A DNA stretch of 35,747 nucleotides from Bacilli bacterium (GTDB taxonomy: Bacteria > Bacillota_I > Bacilli_A > RF39 > UBA660). The stretch lies in the NCBI GenBank assembly GCA_918219625.1, contig CAKJXT010000010.1, positions 1-35,747 on the forward strand, written 5' to 3'. Below, one piece after another: positions 24,603-33,084 of this stretch. The notes beneath the pieces were generated by a model. It searched no databases. It was given only the letters and a program-made list of their open reading frames with translations, and was not told the DNA's origin. Each line of letters opens with the position of its first letter. Position 1 is the first letter of the stretch. A program made the position numbers and the translations under genes.

Positions 24603-26252
24603 TTAAAATTGAAACATTTCGTCATCGTCATTCTTTTTCTTTTTCTTAGAAATCTTCTTTTCTTTTTTAGAAGTATTAAAAACATTACTTACACTGTCTG
24701 CAACATAAGCAGTATAACCAAATCTTTCATCTGATACATGATCAATTTCCTTTTTGGATTTTTTTTCATTATTCTTTTCTATGCTAGTTTTTTTCAAAAG
24801 ATCATCCTTTACTTTTATATCATCTGATACATTTTTCACTTCATCAGTAGAATATTCATAATCATCATCAGATATTTCAGAAGTATCACTATCAACAGGT
24901 TCATCATATTGAGTACGATATGTTTTATTCTTTAAAATCTTCTTTAATTTTCTATTCTTAGTAGAAACAGAAACAACTAACATTATAAATTCAAGAACAC
25001 ATAACCCAATCAATCCATATATAATAAGAGTTGATTTTTCTTTTAAAATACTTGTGCTAGCAGTCTTAAGTAATTTTTGAATAGTTCCTTCATTACTATC
25101 ATAACTATAGTAATTCTTTTCACCAGTTTCAAGATTAACACCATATAAAAGTGGATAAGCACCATCCTTTATAAATGCAGAATATTCTTTTTCATTGATT
25201 TTAACTTTATCAAGTTTATAACCACTAGGAACCTCACCATCAAGTAAAACTATATAAATACCACCAATTTGCAATTGATTATAAATATAAAATTTATCCT
25301 CTTTAGCATCATATCTATATAAATCAATTTCACCATCTTTATCTCTTAATCCAAGAAGATAAAAATCAGTAATATTACTATGATAACAAGGAACTTCTTC
25401 ACCCTTAATTAAAGTAGTACTAGCCTCAAAAGTAGCTAAAGCATTTGGTAATAAATCAGCCTTACGAACAACACTATAAGTATCATCACCTACTTTAACT
25501 TCAATTGGAATAGCTTCTTCTACAACAACATTTAATTTATAAGTTTTCTTGTCACCATTTTCAGCAGTAACAACAACTTCAATTATATTGTCGCCTTCCT
25601 TAACCTCAAAATCACCAATGCCATTAACTCTAGCTTTTCCATCTTCAGCAGTAGCCCCTATCTTAACACTCTTAGTATCATTAGGAACAGTTATACTATA
25701 TTCAGTCTTATTCTTATCAAACTCAAATTCAAATCCTTCAACATTCAAAGAACTCAAATTATTATTTTCACTATATTTATAACCTGTAGATGGCTTAGTA
25801 GTATTACCACCACCATTATTATTTCCAGATACATTATTTGGAGTATTAATAGTAATAGATTTGCTCATGGCTCCACCAACTGACATTTCTTCAAGATCCC
25901 ACGAAATAACAGATATAGAACTAACTCTAAATTTCGCATCACCAGCAGATAAAGCCTTAAAAGTCCATTTATAACTAGTAGTAGTTTGTCCACTCCCATT
26001 AACTTCACCAAATGCGCTTTGGGCAGTATCTGCAGTAGTACTTACAAACTGTAACTTTGAATCATCATAGCCAACATTAAAATTCCAATTTCCAAGTGAA
26101 ACACCAGATGAAACAGTTACAGTAAAAGTTACATTTTGTCCAACATAAACCGAACTAGAAGAACTACTAATAGTTACAGTCGCATTTGAAGCAATTGCTT
26201 TCAAAGGAATAAATAATATAAATGTAAATAAACATAAAATAATCTTTTTCAT
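24603..26252 (-). CDS. Membrane-anchored cohesin-domain surface protein
   Basis: A 549-residue surface protein. Residues 1-22 are a signal peptide. Residues about 23-137 look like a cohesin: beta-rich, with VYVGQNVTFTVTVSS, NWNFNVGYDDSKLQFVS, and a KFRVSSISV strand near the end. A Gly/Asn linker (138-163) leads to a cadherin-like beta-sandwich domain (164-246; the SLNVEGFEFEFDKNKTEYSI pattern). Residues 247-400 form another outside domain I do not recognise. A transmembrane helix at about 407-429 is followed by a cytoplasmic tail of 120 residues that is first acidic and then lysine-rich. It lies 10 bp after a gene whose product ends in a dockerin, so it is the obvious tethering partner (inference). 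No LPXTG motif is present; anchoring is by the helix. Confidence 0.75.
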   Translation of the reverse strand: MKKIILCLFTFILFIPLKAIASNATVTISSSSSSVYVGQNVTFTVTVSSGVSLGNWNFNVGYDDSKLQFVSTTADTAQSAFGEVNGSGQTTTSYKWTFKALSAGDAKFRVSSISVISWDLEEMSVGGAMSKSITINTPNNVSGNNNGGGNTTKPSTGYKYSENNNLSSLNVEGFEFEFDKNKTEYSITVPNDTKSVKIGATAEDGKARVNGIGDFEVKEGDNIIEVVVTAENGDKKTYKLNVVVEEAIPIEVKVGDDTYSVVRKADLLPNALATFEASTTLIKGEEVPCYHSNITDFYLLGLRDKDGEIDLYRYDAKEDKFYIYNQLQIGGIYIVLLDGEVPSGYKLDKVKINEKEYSAFIKDGAYPLLYGVNLETGEKNYYSYDSNEGTIQKLLKTASTSILKEKSTLIIYGLIGLCVLEFIMLVVSVSTKNRKLKKILKNKTYRTQYDEPVDSDTSEISDDDYEYSTDEVKNVSDDIKVKDDLLKKTSIEKNNEKKSKKEIDHVSDERFGYTAYVADSVSNVFNTSKKEKKISKKKKKNDDDEMFQF

Positions 26253-26262
26253 AAAACCTCCC

Positions 26263-28599
26263 TTATTGATTAATCGTACTCAATCCTAATATATGTTTTT
26301 TTATCATTAGTGAATCTATACCATTTATAACATTACCATCATCTTTATTAACATTCGCTGCTCTCAACACAGAGCCTTCCAATTTATTAATACCTAAAAT
26401 ATGCTTCTTTATCATTAACGAATCTATACCATTTATCTTTCCATCACCTGATGGATCACCATAAATTACTACGGTAACATTAAGTTTATAATCTCCTTTA
26501 CTAAGTTCAATAGTGGAACCAGTTCCAACAAAATCACTTTCAATTACTTTACCACTTGAATTCTTAATAACAACATTAACATTTGCATCCTTTTTCTTAA
26601 TAGAATTAATTACATCAACAGCTTTAGAACCAGGATTAATTCCTTTCAAATAATTATTACTAATTCTATATCCAGCACTTGTAACAACATTACTTAACTC
26701 ACCAGTAGTTGCAGGAACACTAGGAGCTGGAGTTGCAGGTTGCTCAGCTTTCTCTCTATAAACATTAACTGTATAAGTTTTTAAACTACCATTACCTGCA
26801 GTAACTTTAACTGTAAAAGTATTCTTACCTTCACTAACATTAATATTACCAGATGCACTGCCAGTACCACTAATATTACCAGATATTTTAGATCCACCAT
26901 TAACAGTAGAAGCAGATAACTTAACACTACTAGTAGATGATGAAACATAAACATCATAAGATGTGACTCCACCATCAAAACCAGTAATAGTAGAATCATT
27001 TACTTTTAATGATTTTAAATAATTATTTGGATTACCCATACTAGGTAAAACATACATATTCTGCATATTATTATAAACAGGAATAGTAAATACAAATTCA
27101 TTATCCAACATTCCAAAAGAACTATAAGTATTATATGTACTACTAGCCTCAGATAATGGAGCACGTAAATTAGTCATATATTGATGAACACCAATTTTAG
27201 ATTGTCCATTAATTACATTAAATTTTTGTAAATAATCAGTATATTGATTATTATTAATATAACCAGAAGAAATAAAATCAGCTCCACCAATAATTGCTTT
27301 CTTTAAAGTATTCCATGGTCTACCATAAGAAGTATTACTTCCATCTTCTCCACCATTCGCATAAATAAGACCTTTTTTCCAGTTATCAGCACCACTATAA
27401 GCACCTATATTATAAGCATTGTAAAGTCCGCTATAATGTTTTCCGTTATAATCAAAACCATTACCACTAATAACAGCAGTACTACTACCTACTTCCTGTC
27501 TAGTACGACTCGCTAAATGAATAGGACTAACATTATATTTACTTGCAGCCTCCATGTAATAACTAGCATAATTACCATCATAATTGCCTAATTTAGTAGA
27601 AGATAATAAATTACTTACTTTATCAACAGTATGATATTTAGAATCGTAAGTAAGTTTTTCAAACATAAATACATAATTAGGTTTTAAATAAAGTCTTGGG
27701 TCCATATAATAACTTACAACTGCATGATTAGCAGCATACCAGCTAGAACCATCCAAAGCATTAAAAGTATCAGTATAATAGTTATATGAACCGCCTGCAG
27801 TAGACTTATATCCATCAGGATCACCTTGAATCAAACTTGTACCGACTGCACTTTCTAAAGAAGTAACTAAAGAATAATCAAATCCAGTATTTAACACTTC
27901 AAACTTCCAATTAGGATATCTAGCATGTAATTCATCTAAATAAGGCAAATAACTATCAGGAAATCCTAAAGCCTTAAGACTATTATTATAATCGCTCAAA
28001 CTATGAGTACTATAAAAATCACGAGCATACTTAGATAAATATGTACTAGTTACATACTTACCACAAACATAGCCAGTAGAACTTCCAAATTTAACCTTAT
28101 ACCAACTATAGCACTTATCAGTAACACTAACATCAGTATCAAGAATTTCTACTTGATCACCACAATTTAAATTAGCGATAGTAGAACCACCAACACTGCT
28201 TCTTAAAGGCAAACTTGTTGAATCTTCATAACATGCAATAACACCTTTAGCATCAGATAAACTTATACTAGAAACAGTACTATTATCTTGTTCAGTTGAA
28301 TTAGAATTAACAGTAAAAAATTCACTACAAATATAACCAGTTTGATTACTATAAGATATTTTATACCACTTACCAGTTCCACAACCAGTTGAACCATCAT
28401 TAGTAGGATATAAATTGTTATCTAATAAACTATATTTATTACCATAACCAGCATCCTCAGCTAATGTAACATAGCTAGTACCAGCATTTCCTCTTATTCT
28501 AACATTTACGCCATTAACAGTACCACTCAATGCACTTACTTTAACGCTAAAGAGAATAGATATCATAAAAACAAAAGAATATTTTAAAAATCTTTTCAT
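26263..28599 (-). CDS. Secreted N-acetylglucosaminidase with SH3 and dockerin domains
   Basis: A 778-residue exported peptidoglycan hydrolase. Order: signal peptide (1-23); two SH3-type wall-binding domains (about 25-96 and 120-184); a GH73-like glucosaminidase domain (about 190-505) with the probable catalytic Glu369 in SRTRQEVGSS and a YNAYNIGAYSG segment; a cadherin-like beta-sandwich domain (526-615); a Pro-rich linker; a module of about 75 residues of the type that precedes dockerins; and a C-terminal dockerin (about 715-776) with two calcium-loop/helix repeats sharing INGIDSLMIKKHILG. The frame is open upstream, but ATG 28599 with GGAGG 11 nt before it begins a proper signal peptide. 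First gene of an operon with the cohesin protein. Confidence 0.88.
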   Translation of the reverse strand: MKRFLKYSFVFMISILFSVKVSALSGTVNGVNVRIRGNAGTSYVTLAEDAGYGNKYSLLDNNLYPTNDGSTGCGTGKWYKISYSNQTGYICSEFFTVNSNSTEQDNSTVSSISLSDAKGVIACYEDSTSLPLRSSVGGSTIANLNCGDQVEILDTDVSVTDKCYSWYKVKFGSSTGYVCGKYVTSTYLSKYARDFYSTHSLSDYNNSLKALGFPDSYLPYLDELHARYPNWKFEVLNTGFDYSLVTSLESAVGTSLIQGDPDGYKSTAGGSYNYYTDTFNALDGSSWYAANHAVVSYYMDPRLYLKPNYVFMFEKLTYDSKYHTVDKVSNLLSSTKLGNYDGNYASYYMEAASKYNVSPIHLASRTRQEVGSSTAVISGNGFDYNGKHYSGLYNAYNIGAYSGADNWKKGLIYANGGEDGSNTSYGRPWNTLKKAIIGGADFISSGYINNNQYTDYLQKFNVINGQSKIGVHQYMTNLRAPLSEASSTYNTYSSFGMLDNEFVFTIPVYNNMQNMYVLPSMGNPNNYLKSLKVNDSTITGFDGGVTSYDVYVSSSTSSVKLSASTVNGGSKISGNISGTGSASGNINVSEGKNTFTVKVTAGNGSLKTYTVNVYREKAEQPATPAPSVPATTGELSNVVTSAGYRISNNYLKGINPGSKAVDVINSIKKKDANVNVVIKNSSGKVIESDFVGTGSTIELSKGDYKLNVTVVIYGDPSGDGKINGIDSLMIKKHILGINKLEGSVLRAANVNKDDGNVINGIDSLMIKKHILGLSTINQ

Positions 28600-28630
28600 C
28601 TTACAACATACCTCCTCTACCCTATATACC

Positions 28631-28659
28631 ATTATAACAAAAATCGACAAAAAAGTAAA
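28631..28659 (-). promoter_or_regulatory. Promoter of the dockerin-cohesin operon
   Basis: Minus-strand TGTTATAAT gives an extended -10 (TATAAT at 28631-28636), with TTTACT 17 bp upstream (28654-28659). It lies just before the GAGGAGG ribosome binding site. Confidence 0.55.
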
Positions 28660-28713
28660 ATAAAAACACCTATTTCCAACAATTGTCAAAAAAAGATGCA
28701 AGTATAAATATAA

Positions 28714-29379
28714 CTAACAAGAATTATTATCTTGTTTTATTTTTTGATAACCAGAATTTTTTGGTAATCTATTAAACATATAATCAACATTGCGCCCAAG
28801 CTCATAAAAACTTTTTGCTCCAAAAAACATCAAAAACAATAAATTATCAAAACCATTCTGAAAAATTAAAAACTCAAAATAATTAATTATTTCTTCTTTT
28901 TCCTTATTCTCCATTTTGTTAATATATAAAATAGAAGAATCAAAAACATAATCAAAATTATTTTCTAAAATAAATAAAAGACTATGCCTATTTTCTTCAC
29001 TCATTCTTTCAAGTACAATTTGCTCTCCAAAGGGTGTGCATAAAGTATCTGTATCTATAAGAACATCGCAAAGAACTGAATTCATATGTCTTAAAAGACT
29101 AAATAAGAAAAAACAATTGTCACAAGGATTAACTGAACAAAAAATTTTTATAAAAAAATCATTGTATTTAGAAAAAGATTTGAATCTAGAAAATTTCAAA
29201 AATGCAAAAACTAACAAATCATAATTATCTTTACGTAAAATGATGTCAAAAACAACATTACAAATAACATCATCAGATAAAGACATTAAATCAACTGGAA
29301 AAACACCATTATTCTTTGCCTTTACTAATTCACAAAACTGAATCGCTGCATCAATATATCTTTCGCCATACTCTTCCAA
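28714..29379 (-). CDS. Unrecognised 221-residue protein
   Basis: I do not recognise this family. The protein is probably soluble and largely helical, rich in Phe, Leu and Asn, with a cluster of cysteines (CSVNPCDNC near 86-94 and others) that might bind a metal or form disulfides. No signal peptide or clear transmembrane helix is visible. The start appears to be TTG at 29379, preceded by GGGTGG at good spacing; the first downstream in-frame ATG (residue 31) lacks such a site. It stands alone between obg and the dockerin operon, with its own weak -10 (TATAAT, 29393-29398). The repeated Phe-Leu pattern recalls helical-repeat proteins, but this is only an impression. Confidence 0.7.
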   Translation of the reverse strand: MEEYGERYIDAAIQFCELVKAKNNGVFPVDLMSLSDDVICNVVFDIILRKDNYDLLVFAFLKFSRFKSFSKYNDFFIKIFCSVNPCDNCFFLFSLLRHMNSVLCDVLIDTDTLCTPFGEQIVLERMSEENRHSLLFILENNFDYVFDSSILYINKMENKEKEEIINYFEFLIFQNGFDNLLFLMFFGAKSFYELGRNVDYMFNRLPKNSGYQKIKQDNNSC

Positions 29380-29440
29380 CTAAACCACCCTAATTATATA
29401 ATATCAAGAAAATAAAAAAAAAATCAACAAAAAAAGAAAA

Positions 29441-29459
29441 AAAGTACAAAAAATACTTT
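29441..29459 (-). terminator. obg terminator
   Basis: A 6-bp stem AAAGTA/TACTTT with a 7-nt loop overlaps the obg stop codon and is followed on the minus strand by long T runs. The stem is short and AT-rich. Confidence 0.5.
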
Positions 29460-30729
29460 ATTCTTTATAATCAAATTCGAAATCAAGAATTCTGACATTA
29501 TCCCCTTCTTGAGCACCAAGTTCTCTTAATTTATCATCAATACCCATACGTTTTAATTTATTAGAAAATCTTAATACAGACTCATCAGTATTAAATCTAG
29601 TCATCTTAAGTAACTTCTCAACTTGATCACCACGAATAACCCATGTATCACCATCACGAGTAATAGTAAATGGTTCTTTCTCTTCAAACTTATAAAGAAC
29701 ATGACTCTCAAACTTCTCTTCAGTATAAAGAGGAGTTTTTTCTATAGTATCCAATATATCAGCTAAAACATCCATAACACTATTTAAATTAGGATCACTT
29801 ATGGCTGAAATAGGATAAATTGGTAAATCAATCTTATCCTTAAACTTTTCCAAATTCTCTTTAGCGCCTTCAATATCCATTTTATTAGCGATAACTATCA
29901 TAGGTTTTTCCATAATCTTAGAATTAAAATTCTCCAACTCTTTATTAATAATACAAAAATCTTCATATGGATCTCTACCCTCAAACCCAGACATATCAAC
30001 AACATGCGCAATAACACGAGTTCTTTCAATATGTCTTAAGAATTGATCGCCTAATCCTTCACCTAAAGAAGCGCCTTCAATTAATCCTGGTAAATCAGCA
30101 ATAACAAAACTTCTATCACGACTAGCACGAACAACGCCCAAATTAGGCTTTAAAGTTGTAAAATGATAAGCAGCAATCTTAGGTCTAGCAGCACTAACAC
30201 GAGAAATTAAAGTACTCTTACCAACACTTGGCATACCAACTAAACCAACATCAGCAAGCAACTTAAGTTCAATCTTAACACGACGAATCTCTCCTGGTTC
30301 ACCATTTTCGGAAACACTTGGCGCAGGATTAGATCTGGTAGCTAAAGCAATATTACCACGTCCACCACGTCCACCATGAACAATAACCGCCTTATCATCC
30401 TTATGAATTAAATCAGCAATAACAAGCCCTGTATCAACATCAGTAATAACAGTACCTTGAGGAACACGAACTATGACATCCTCTGCATTAGCACCATGCA
30501 TACCTTTACCCATTCCATTCTCTCCATTATTACCTTTTATCAATTTTTTATATCTTAAATCAAGTAATGTATTTAAACCTTCATCAACAGCAAACACGAT
30601 ATCAGAACCGCGTCCACCATTACCACCGAAAGGTCCACCCATTTCAACATACTTCTCACGTCTGAAAGCCATGCATCCATTTCCACCACTACCTGCTTCC
30701 AAATCAAGTACAACCTCATCTACAAACAT
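29458..30729 (-). CDS. obg: GTPase Obg
   Basis: An essential GTPase acting in late 50S ribosome assembly and stress control. The 423-residue protein has all three domains: the glycine-rich Obg fold (1-155; EAGSGGNGCMAFRREKYV, GGPFGGNGGRG), the G domain with P-loop GMPSVGKST (165-173), DLPG (212-215) and NKMD, and the C-terminal OCT domain (about 335-423). ATG 30729 is preferred; an in-frame GTG at 30738 is part of the GAGGTGAGG ribosome binding site. Position after rpmA is conserved in Firmicutes, but spo0B, which lies between them in Bacillus, is absent. Confidence 0.97.
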   Translation of the reverse strand: MFVDEVVLDLEAGSGGNGCMAFRREKYVEMGGPFGGNGGRGSDIVFAVDEGLNTLLDLRYKKLIKGNNGENGMGKGMHGANAEDVIVRVPQGTVITDVDTGLVIADLIHKDDKAVIVHGGRGGRGNIALATRSNPAPSVSENGEPGEIRRVKIELKLLADVGLVGMPSVGKSTLISRVSAARPKIAAYHFTTLKPNLGVVRASRDRSFVIADLPGLIEGASLGEGLGDQFLRHIERTRVIAHVVDMSGFEGRDPYEDFCIINKELENFNSKIMEKPMIVIANKMDIEGAKENLEKFKDKIDLPIYPISAISDPNLNSVMDVLADILDTIEKTPLYTEEKFESHVLYKFEEKEPFTITRDGDTWVIRGDQVEKLLKMTRFNTDESVLRFSNKLKRMGIDDKLRELGAQEGDNVRILDFEFDYKE

Positions 30730-30749
30730 GTGCCTCACCTCACATAAAG

Positions 30750-30755
30750 ATTATA
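30750..30755 (-). promoter_or_regulatory. Possible obg promoter (-10)
   Basis: Minus-strand TATAAT immediately preceded by TG lies about 21 nt before the obg start and after the rpmA terminator. The -35 region is only a T run. Confidence 0.4.
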
Positions 30756-30776
30756 CACGAAAATAGAAAAAAAAAA

Positions 30777-30793
30777 AAGAGAAAATTTCTCTT
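30777..30793 (-). terminator. Terminator of the rplU-prp-rpmA operon
   Basis: An 8-bp inverted repeat AAGAGAAA/TTTCTCTT, overlapping the rpmA stop codon, is followed on the minus strand by a T tract of about a dozen bases. Confidence 0.65.
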
Positions 30794-31082
30794 ATATTTC
30801 TGGATAAACACTAGCTTGTTTTTTGTCTTTTCCAACTCTTTCAAACTTAACATATCCTGATACTTTAGCATATAAAGTATCATCAGATCCGATTCCTACA
30901 TTATTACCTGGAAAAATCTTTGTTCCACGTTGACGATAAATGATAGATCCACCACTTACATATTCGCCATCAGCAGCCTTAGCTCCTAATCTCTTAGAAA
31001 TAGAATCTCTACCGTTCTTAGTTGAACCTTGTCCTTTTTTATGCGCAAATAATTGAATATTTAATTCTAACAATTTCATCAT
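30792..31082 (-). CDS. rpmA: 50S ribosomal protein L27 (with cleavable N-terminal extension)
   Basis: A 96-residue L27. The body begins at [15 protein letters not shown]; in front of it is a 12-residue extension ending NIQLF, the Firmicutes-type leader. In Staphylococcus aureus the protease Prp removes this leader after the Phe so that the mature N-terminus can reach the peptidyl-transferase centre. The prp gene is immediately upstream, its TAA directly abutting this ATG. An AGGAGG site lies within the end of prp. A second ATG follows at 31079. Confidence 0.97.
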   Translation of the reverse strand: MMKLLELNIQLFAHKKGQGSTKNGRDSISKRLGAKAADGEYVSGGSIIYRQRGTKIFPGNNVGIGSDDTLYAKVSGYVKFERVGKDKKQASVYPEI

Positions 31083-31394
31083 TTAAAACGCCTCCTCACT
31101 TATAATAATATTTTTCTTATACTGTTTTTCTAAATCGAAAAGTAAACTAACCATATTTTCTATCAAAGTATCAGTTACTTTATTATGTTTCAAAATAGAA
31201 ATATTAATACCATCAGAATCTTCATAACTTATAGAATCACTTTCTAATCTAATAATCGCATTAACGCTAGTTATTACAATACTAGATACAGCGGCACACA
31301 CTATATCTTTACCATATAAAGCAAATCCAGCATGACCACTTATACTAATAGACTCATATAAATCAGACTTTCTCTTTAAAATAACCTTAATCAT
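31083..31394 (-). CDS. prp: Ribosomal-processing cysteine protease Prp (YsxB)
   Basis: A 103-residue cysteine protease that trims the N-terminus of L27. Catalytic residues are visible: His21 in SGHAGFALYG and Cys33 in KDIVCAAVS, the invariant family signature. It lies between rplU (1 bp after it) and rpmA, the conserved Firmicutes arrangement. Its presence matches the L27 leader encoded next door. Confidence 0.96.
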   Translation of the reverse strand: MIKVILKRKSDLYESISISGHAGFALYGKDIVCAAVSSIVITSVNAIIRLESDSISYEDSDGINISILKHNKVTDTLIENMVSLLFDLEKQYKKNIIISEEAF

Positions 31395-31395
31395 A

Positions 31396-31695
31396 TTACT
31401 TATTAATTGACTTAATAGTTACCTTAGTATATGGTTGACGATGTCCTTGAGTTCTACGATAATTCTTCTTTTGTTTATATTTGAAAACAAGAACTTTTTT
31501 AGCCTTACCAAATTTGTCAACAACAGCAGTAACAGTTGCTCCCTTAACATAAGGCTTTCCGCATTCACCGTTAACCATTAAAACCTTATCAAAAGTGATT
31601 TCTTTACCAGCTTCAGCATCAAGTTTTTCAATATAAAGAACTTTACCTTCTTCAACTAAGTATTGTTTTCCACCTGTTTCAATTACAGCTTTCAT
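31396..31695 (-). CDS. rplU: 50S ribosomal protein L21
   Basis: A 99-residue L21 with the usual N-terminus [17 protein letters not shown] and C-terminal RNA-binding motif [17 protein letters not shown]. It is the first gene of the rplU-prp-rpmA operon, with an AAAGGAGG site. A structured leader upstream probably regulates the operon. Confidence 0.98.
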   Translation of the reverse strand: MKAVIETGGKQYLVEEGKVLYIEKLDAEAGKEITFDKVLMVNGECGKPYVKGATVTAVVDKFGKAKKVLVFKYKQKKNYRRTQGHRQPYTKVTIKSINK

Positions 31696-31702
31696 ATTCT
31701 TC

Positions 31703-31786
31703 CTCCTTTTATCTAAGACTCGCCGTTAAGGTACCAAAATATTGGTTTAAAACCTTCTCAGTGCGGTTGTAGAGAGGCTCTACACA
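31703..31786 (-). ncRNA. L21 leader (ribosomal protein operon 5' UTR structure)
   Basis: The untranslated leader of rplU folds into a GTAGAG/CTCTAC hairpin, then a longer stem bounded by AAGGT and ACCTT enclosing CCAATATTTTGG, and ends with the AACGGCGAGTCTTAG segment before the ribosome binding site. Position and features fit the Firmicutes L21 leader family, thought to mediate feedback by L21. Structure was judged by eye. Confidence 0.75.
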
Positions 31787-31792
31787 TCGAAC

Positions 31793-31821
31793 ATTCTACC
31801 ATAAAACGCCTTACTTGTCAA
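31793..31821 (-). promoter_or_regulatory. Promoter of rplU-prp-rpmA
   Basis: Minus-strand TTGACA (31816-31821), 17 bp, TAGAAT (31793-31798), with an extended TGG before the -10. The -35 lies inside the last codons and stop of spoIVFB. It is the best promoter in the window. Confidence 0.82.
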
Positions 31822-32548
31822 ACATTTTATATAAAAAATCCTTTTCAGTAATACTTTTTTTAAAAACATGACGACACCATAAATACATAGAATCAACACC
31901 CCTCACAAATTTAACACGTTTAAACTTTAAATCATAAATATATCTTTCTAAAAGAAACCTATTAAAAACTCTATTATGATTAATAAATTCAGAAACAGTT
32001 TTAATAATTAAAAACAATAAAATTAAATATAAAATCAAATTAAATTTAAAATATAAAAACAAAAAAAATATACAAATAAAAGAAACAATTAAAAAAAATA
32101 AATGAGAATATTTAAAAGGAAAAAGTAAACATAAAATAACATATAAAATCTTTGAACCATCCAAAGGATATATAGGAAGTAAATTAAAAAATAAAATCAT
32201 ATAATTAAAAAAGGCAACACCACTATCCAATTTAAAAAAACAAGACAAAATAAAAAAATACAAAACTTGAAACAATGGACCCATTAAAGCAACGATAAAC
32301 TGTTCAAACAAGCTAGTATTAATTAATGTATTAAAAATAGTTAATCCGCCAATTGGTAGAACAATAACTTTATTAATCTTCCAAGAAAATATTAAACCAG
32401 ATAAAATATGACCTATCTCATGAACAATAATAATACTAGTAATAATTATATAATTCCAAAAATTACCAGTAATTAAAGAAATAAACATAAAAATATAAAA
32501 AAACAAATGTATCTTAATCTTAAATAAACTTTTTAAAATCAAGAACAT
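31811..32548 (-). CDS. spoIVFB: SpoIVFB-like M50 intramembrane metalloprotease
   Basis: A site-2-type zinc protease. In Bacillus SpoIVFB cleaves pro-sigma-K in the mother cell. The 245-residue protein is mostly hydrophobic and has the zinc motif HEIGH in the IIIVHEIGHILSG helix, and the third-ligand motif NLLPIYPLDGSKIL. The frame also opens at GTG 32593, but ATG 32548 has AGAAGG 6 nt upstream and gives a normal N-terminus; it overlaps spoIVFA by 29 bp. Position between spoIVFA and rplU matches Bacillus. The orthology is well supported by synteny; sporulation itself cannot be shown from this window. Confidence 0.9.
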   Translation of the reverse strand: MFLILKSLFKIKIHLFFYIFMFISLITGNFWNYIIITSIIIVHEIGHILSGLIFSWKINKVIVLPIGGLTIFNTLINTSLFEQFIVALMGPLFQVLYFFILSCFFKLDSGVAFFNYMILFFNLLPIYPLDGSKILYVILCLLFPFKYSHLFFLIVSFICIFFLFLYFKFNLILYLILLFLIIKTVSEFINHNRVFNRFLLERYIYDLKFKRVKFVRGVDSMYLWCRHVFKKSITEKDFLYKMFDK

Positions 32549-33053
32549 TACCATCCTTCTTAAAAACCAAATAAAGATTATTACTACATCCACCTATAAT
32601 ATCTCCACCATTAACATATTCATACAACTTAACAGAAACATTAGATAAATTAGAATACCATGTATCAACGCCATCAGAATCTTTAATAATAATTGTTTTA
32701 CCATATGATTCCTTATCACCCACAAAAACAACTAATCCAGATTTAATAACAGGAACCATATAGTCAGACCCAACATTTAAACTAACACCATCTAAATAAG
32801 ACTCATATCCATCATAACTTATTTTCTCACTAAAAACAGGCTCAGCTTTAGAAAGCAAATCCCCAAAAGGTATAGGAGAACCAAAATACTCTTTATATAA
32901 ACTATTAGCATAACTAAAATTAAAATTAGTAGACAAAAACTTATCATAAAAAGATGACTTAAAAGAACTATTTTTCTTAAAACAAATAAGTAAAGAAACA
33001 ACTAAAACACCTGTAATTAAACATCTACTTATAAAGCCATATACTCGTCCCAT
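32520..33053 (-). CDS. spoIVFA: SpoIVFA-like protein with degenerate M23 (LytM) domain
   Basis: A 177-residue protein with an N-terminal transmembrane helix (about 8-23) and a C-terminal LytM-like domain (about 85-177): VPVIKSGLVVFVGDKESYGKTIIIKD and WYSNLSNVSVKLYEYVNGGDIIG follow the fold pattern. The zinc ligands of active M23 peptidases (HxxxD and HxH) are missing, so it should be a binding or regulatory domain. In Bacillus SpoIVFA anchors and inhibits SpoIVFB. Here it overlaps spoIVFB by 29 bp. It is shorter than the Bacillus protein (about 264 residues). Confidence 0.82.
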   Translation of the reverse strand: MGRVYGFISRCLITGVLVVSLLICFKKNSSFKSSFYDKFLSTNFNFSYANSLYKEYFGSPIPFGDLLSKAEPVFSEKISYDGYESYLDGVSLNVGSDYMVPVIKSGLVVFVGDKESYGKTIIIKDSDGVDTWYSNLSNVSVKLYEYVNGGDIIGGCSNNLYLVFKKDGNVLDFKKFI

Positions 33054-33084
33054 AATATCACCAATAAATTATATAAAAAAAAGT

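Noticed and set aside
28599..28612. Two-codon ATG-TTG-TAA leader peptide before the dockerin gene
   Set aside because: The ATG is only one base from the GGAGG, too close for initiation; chance is enough to explain it.
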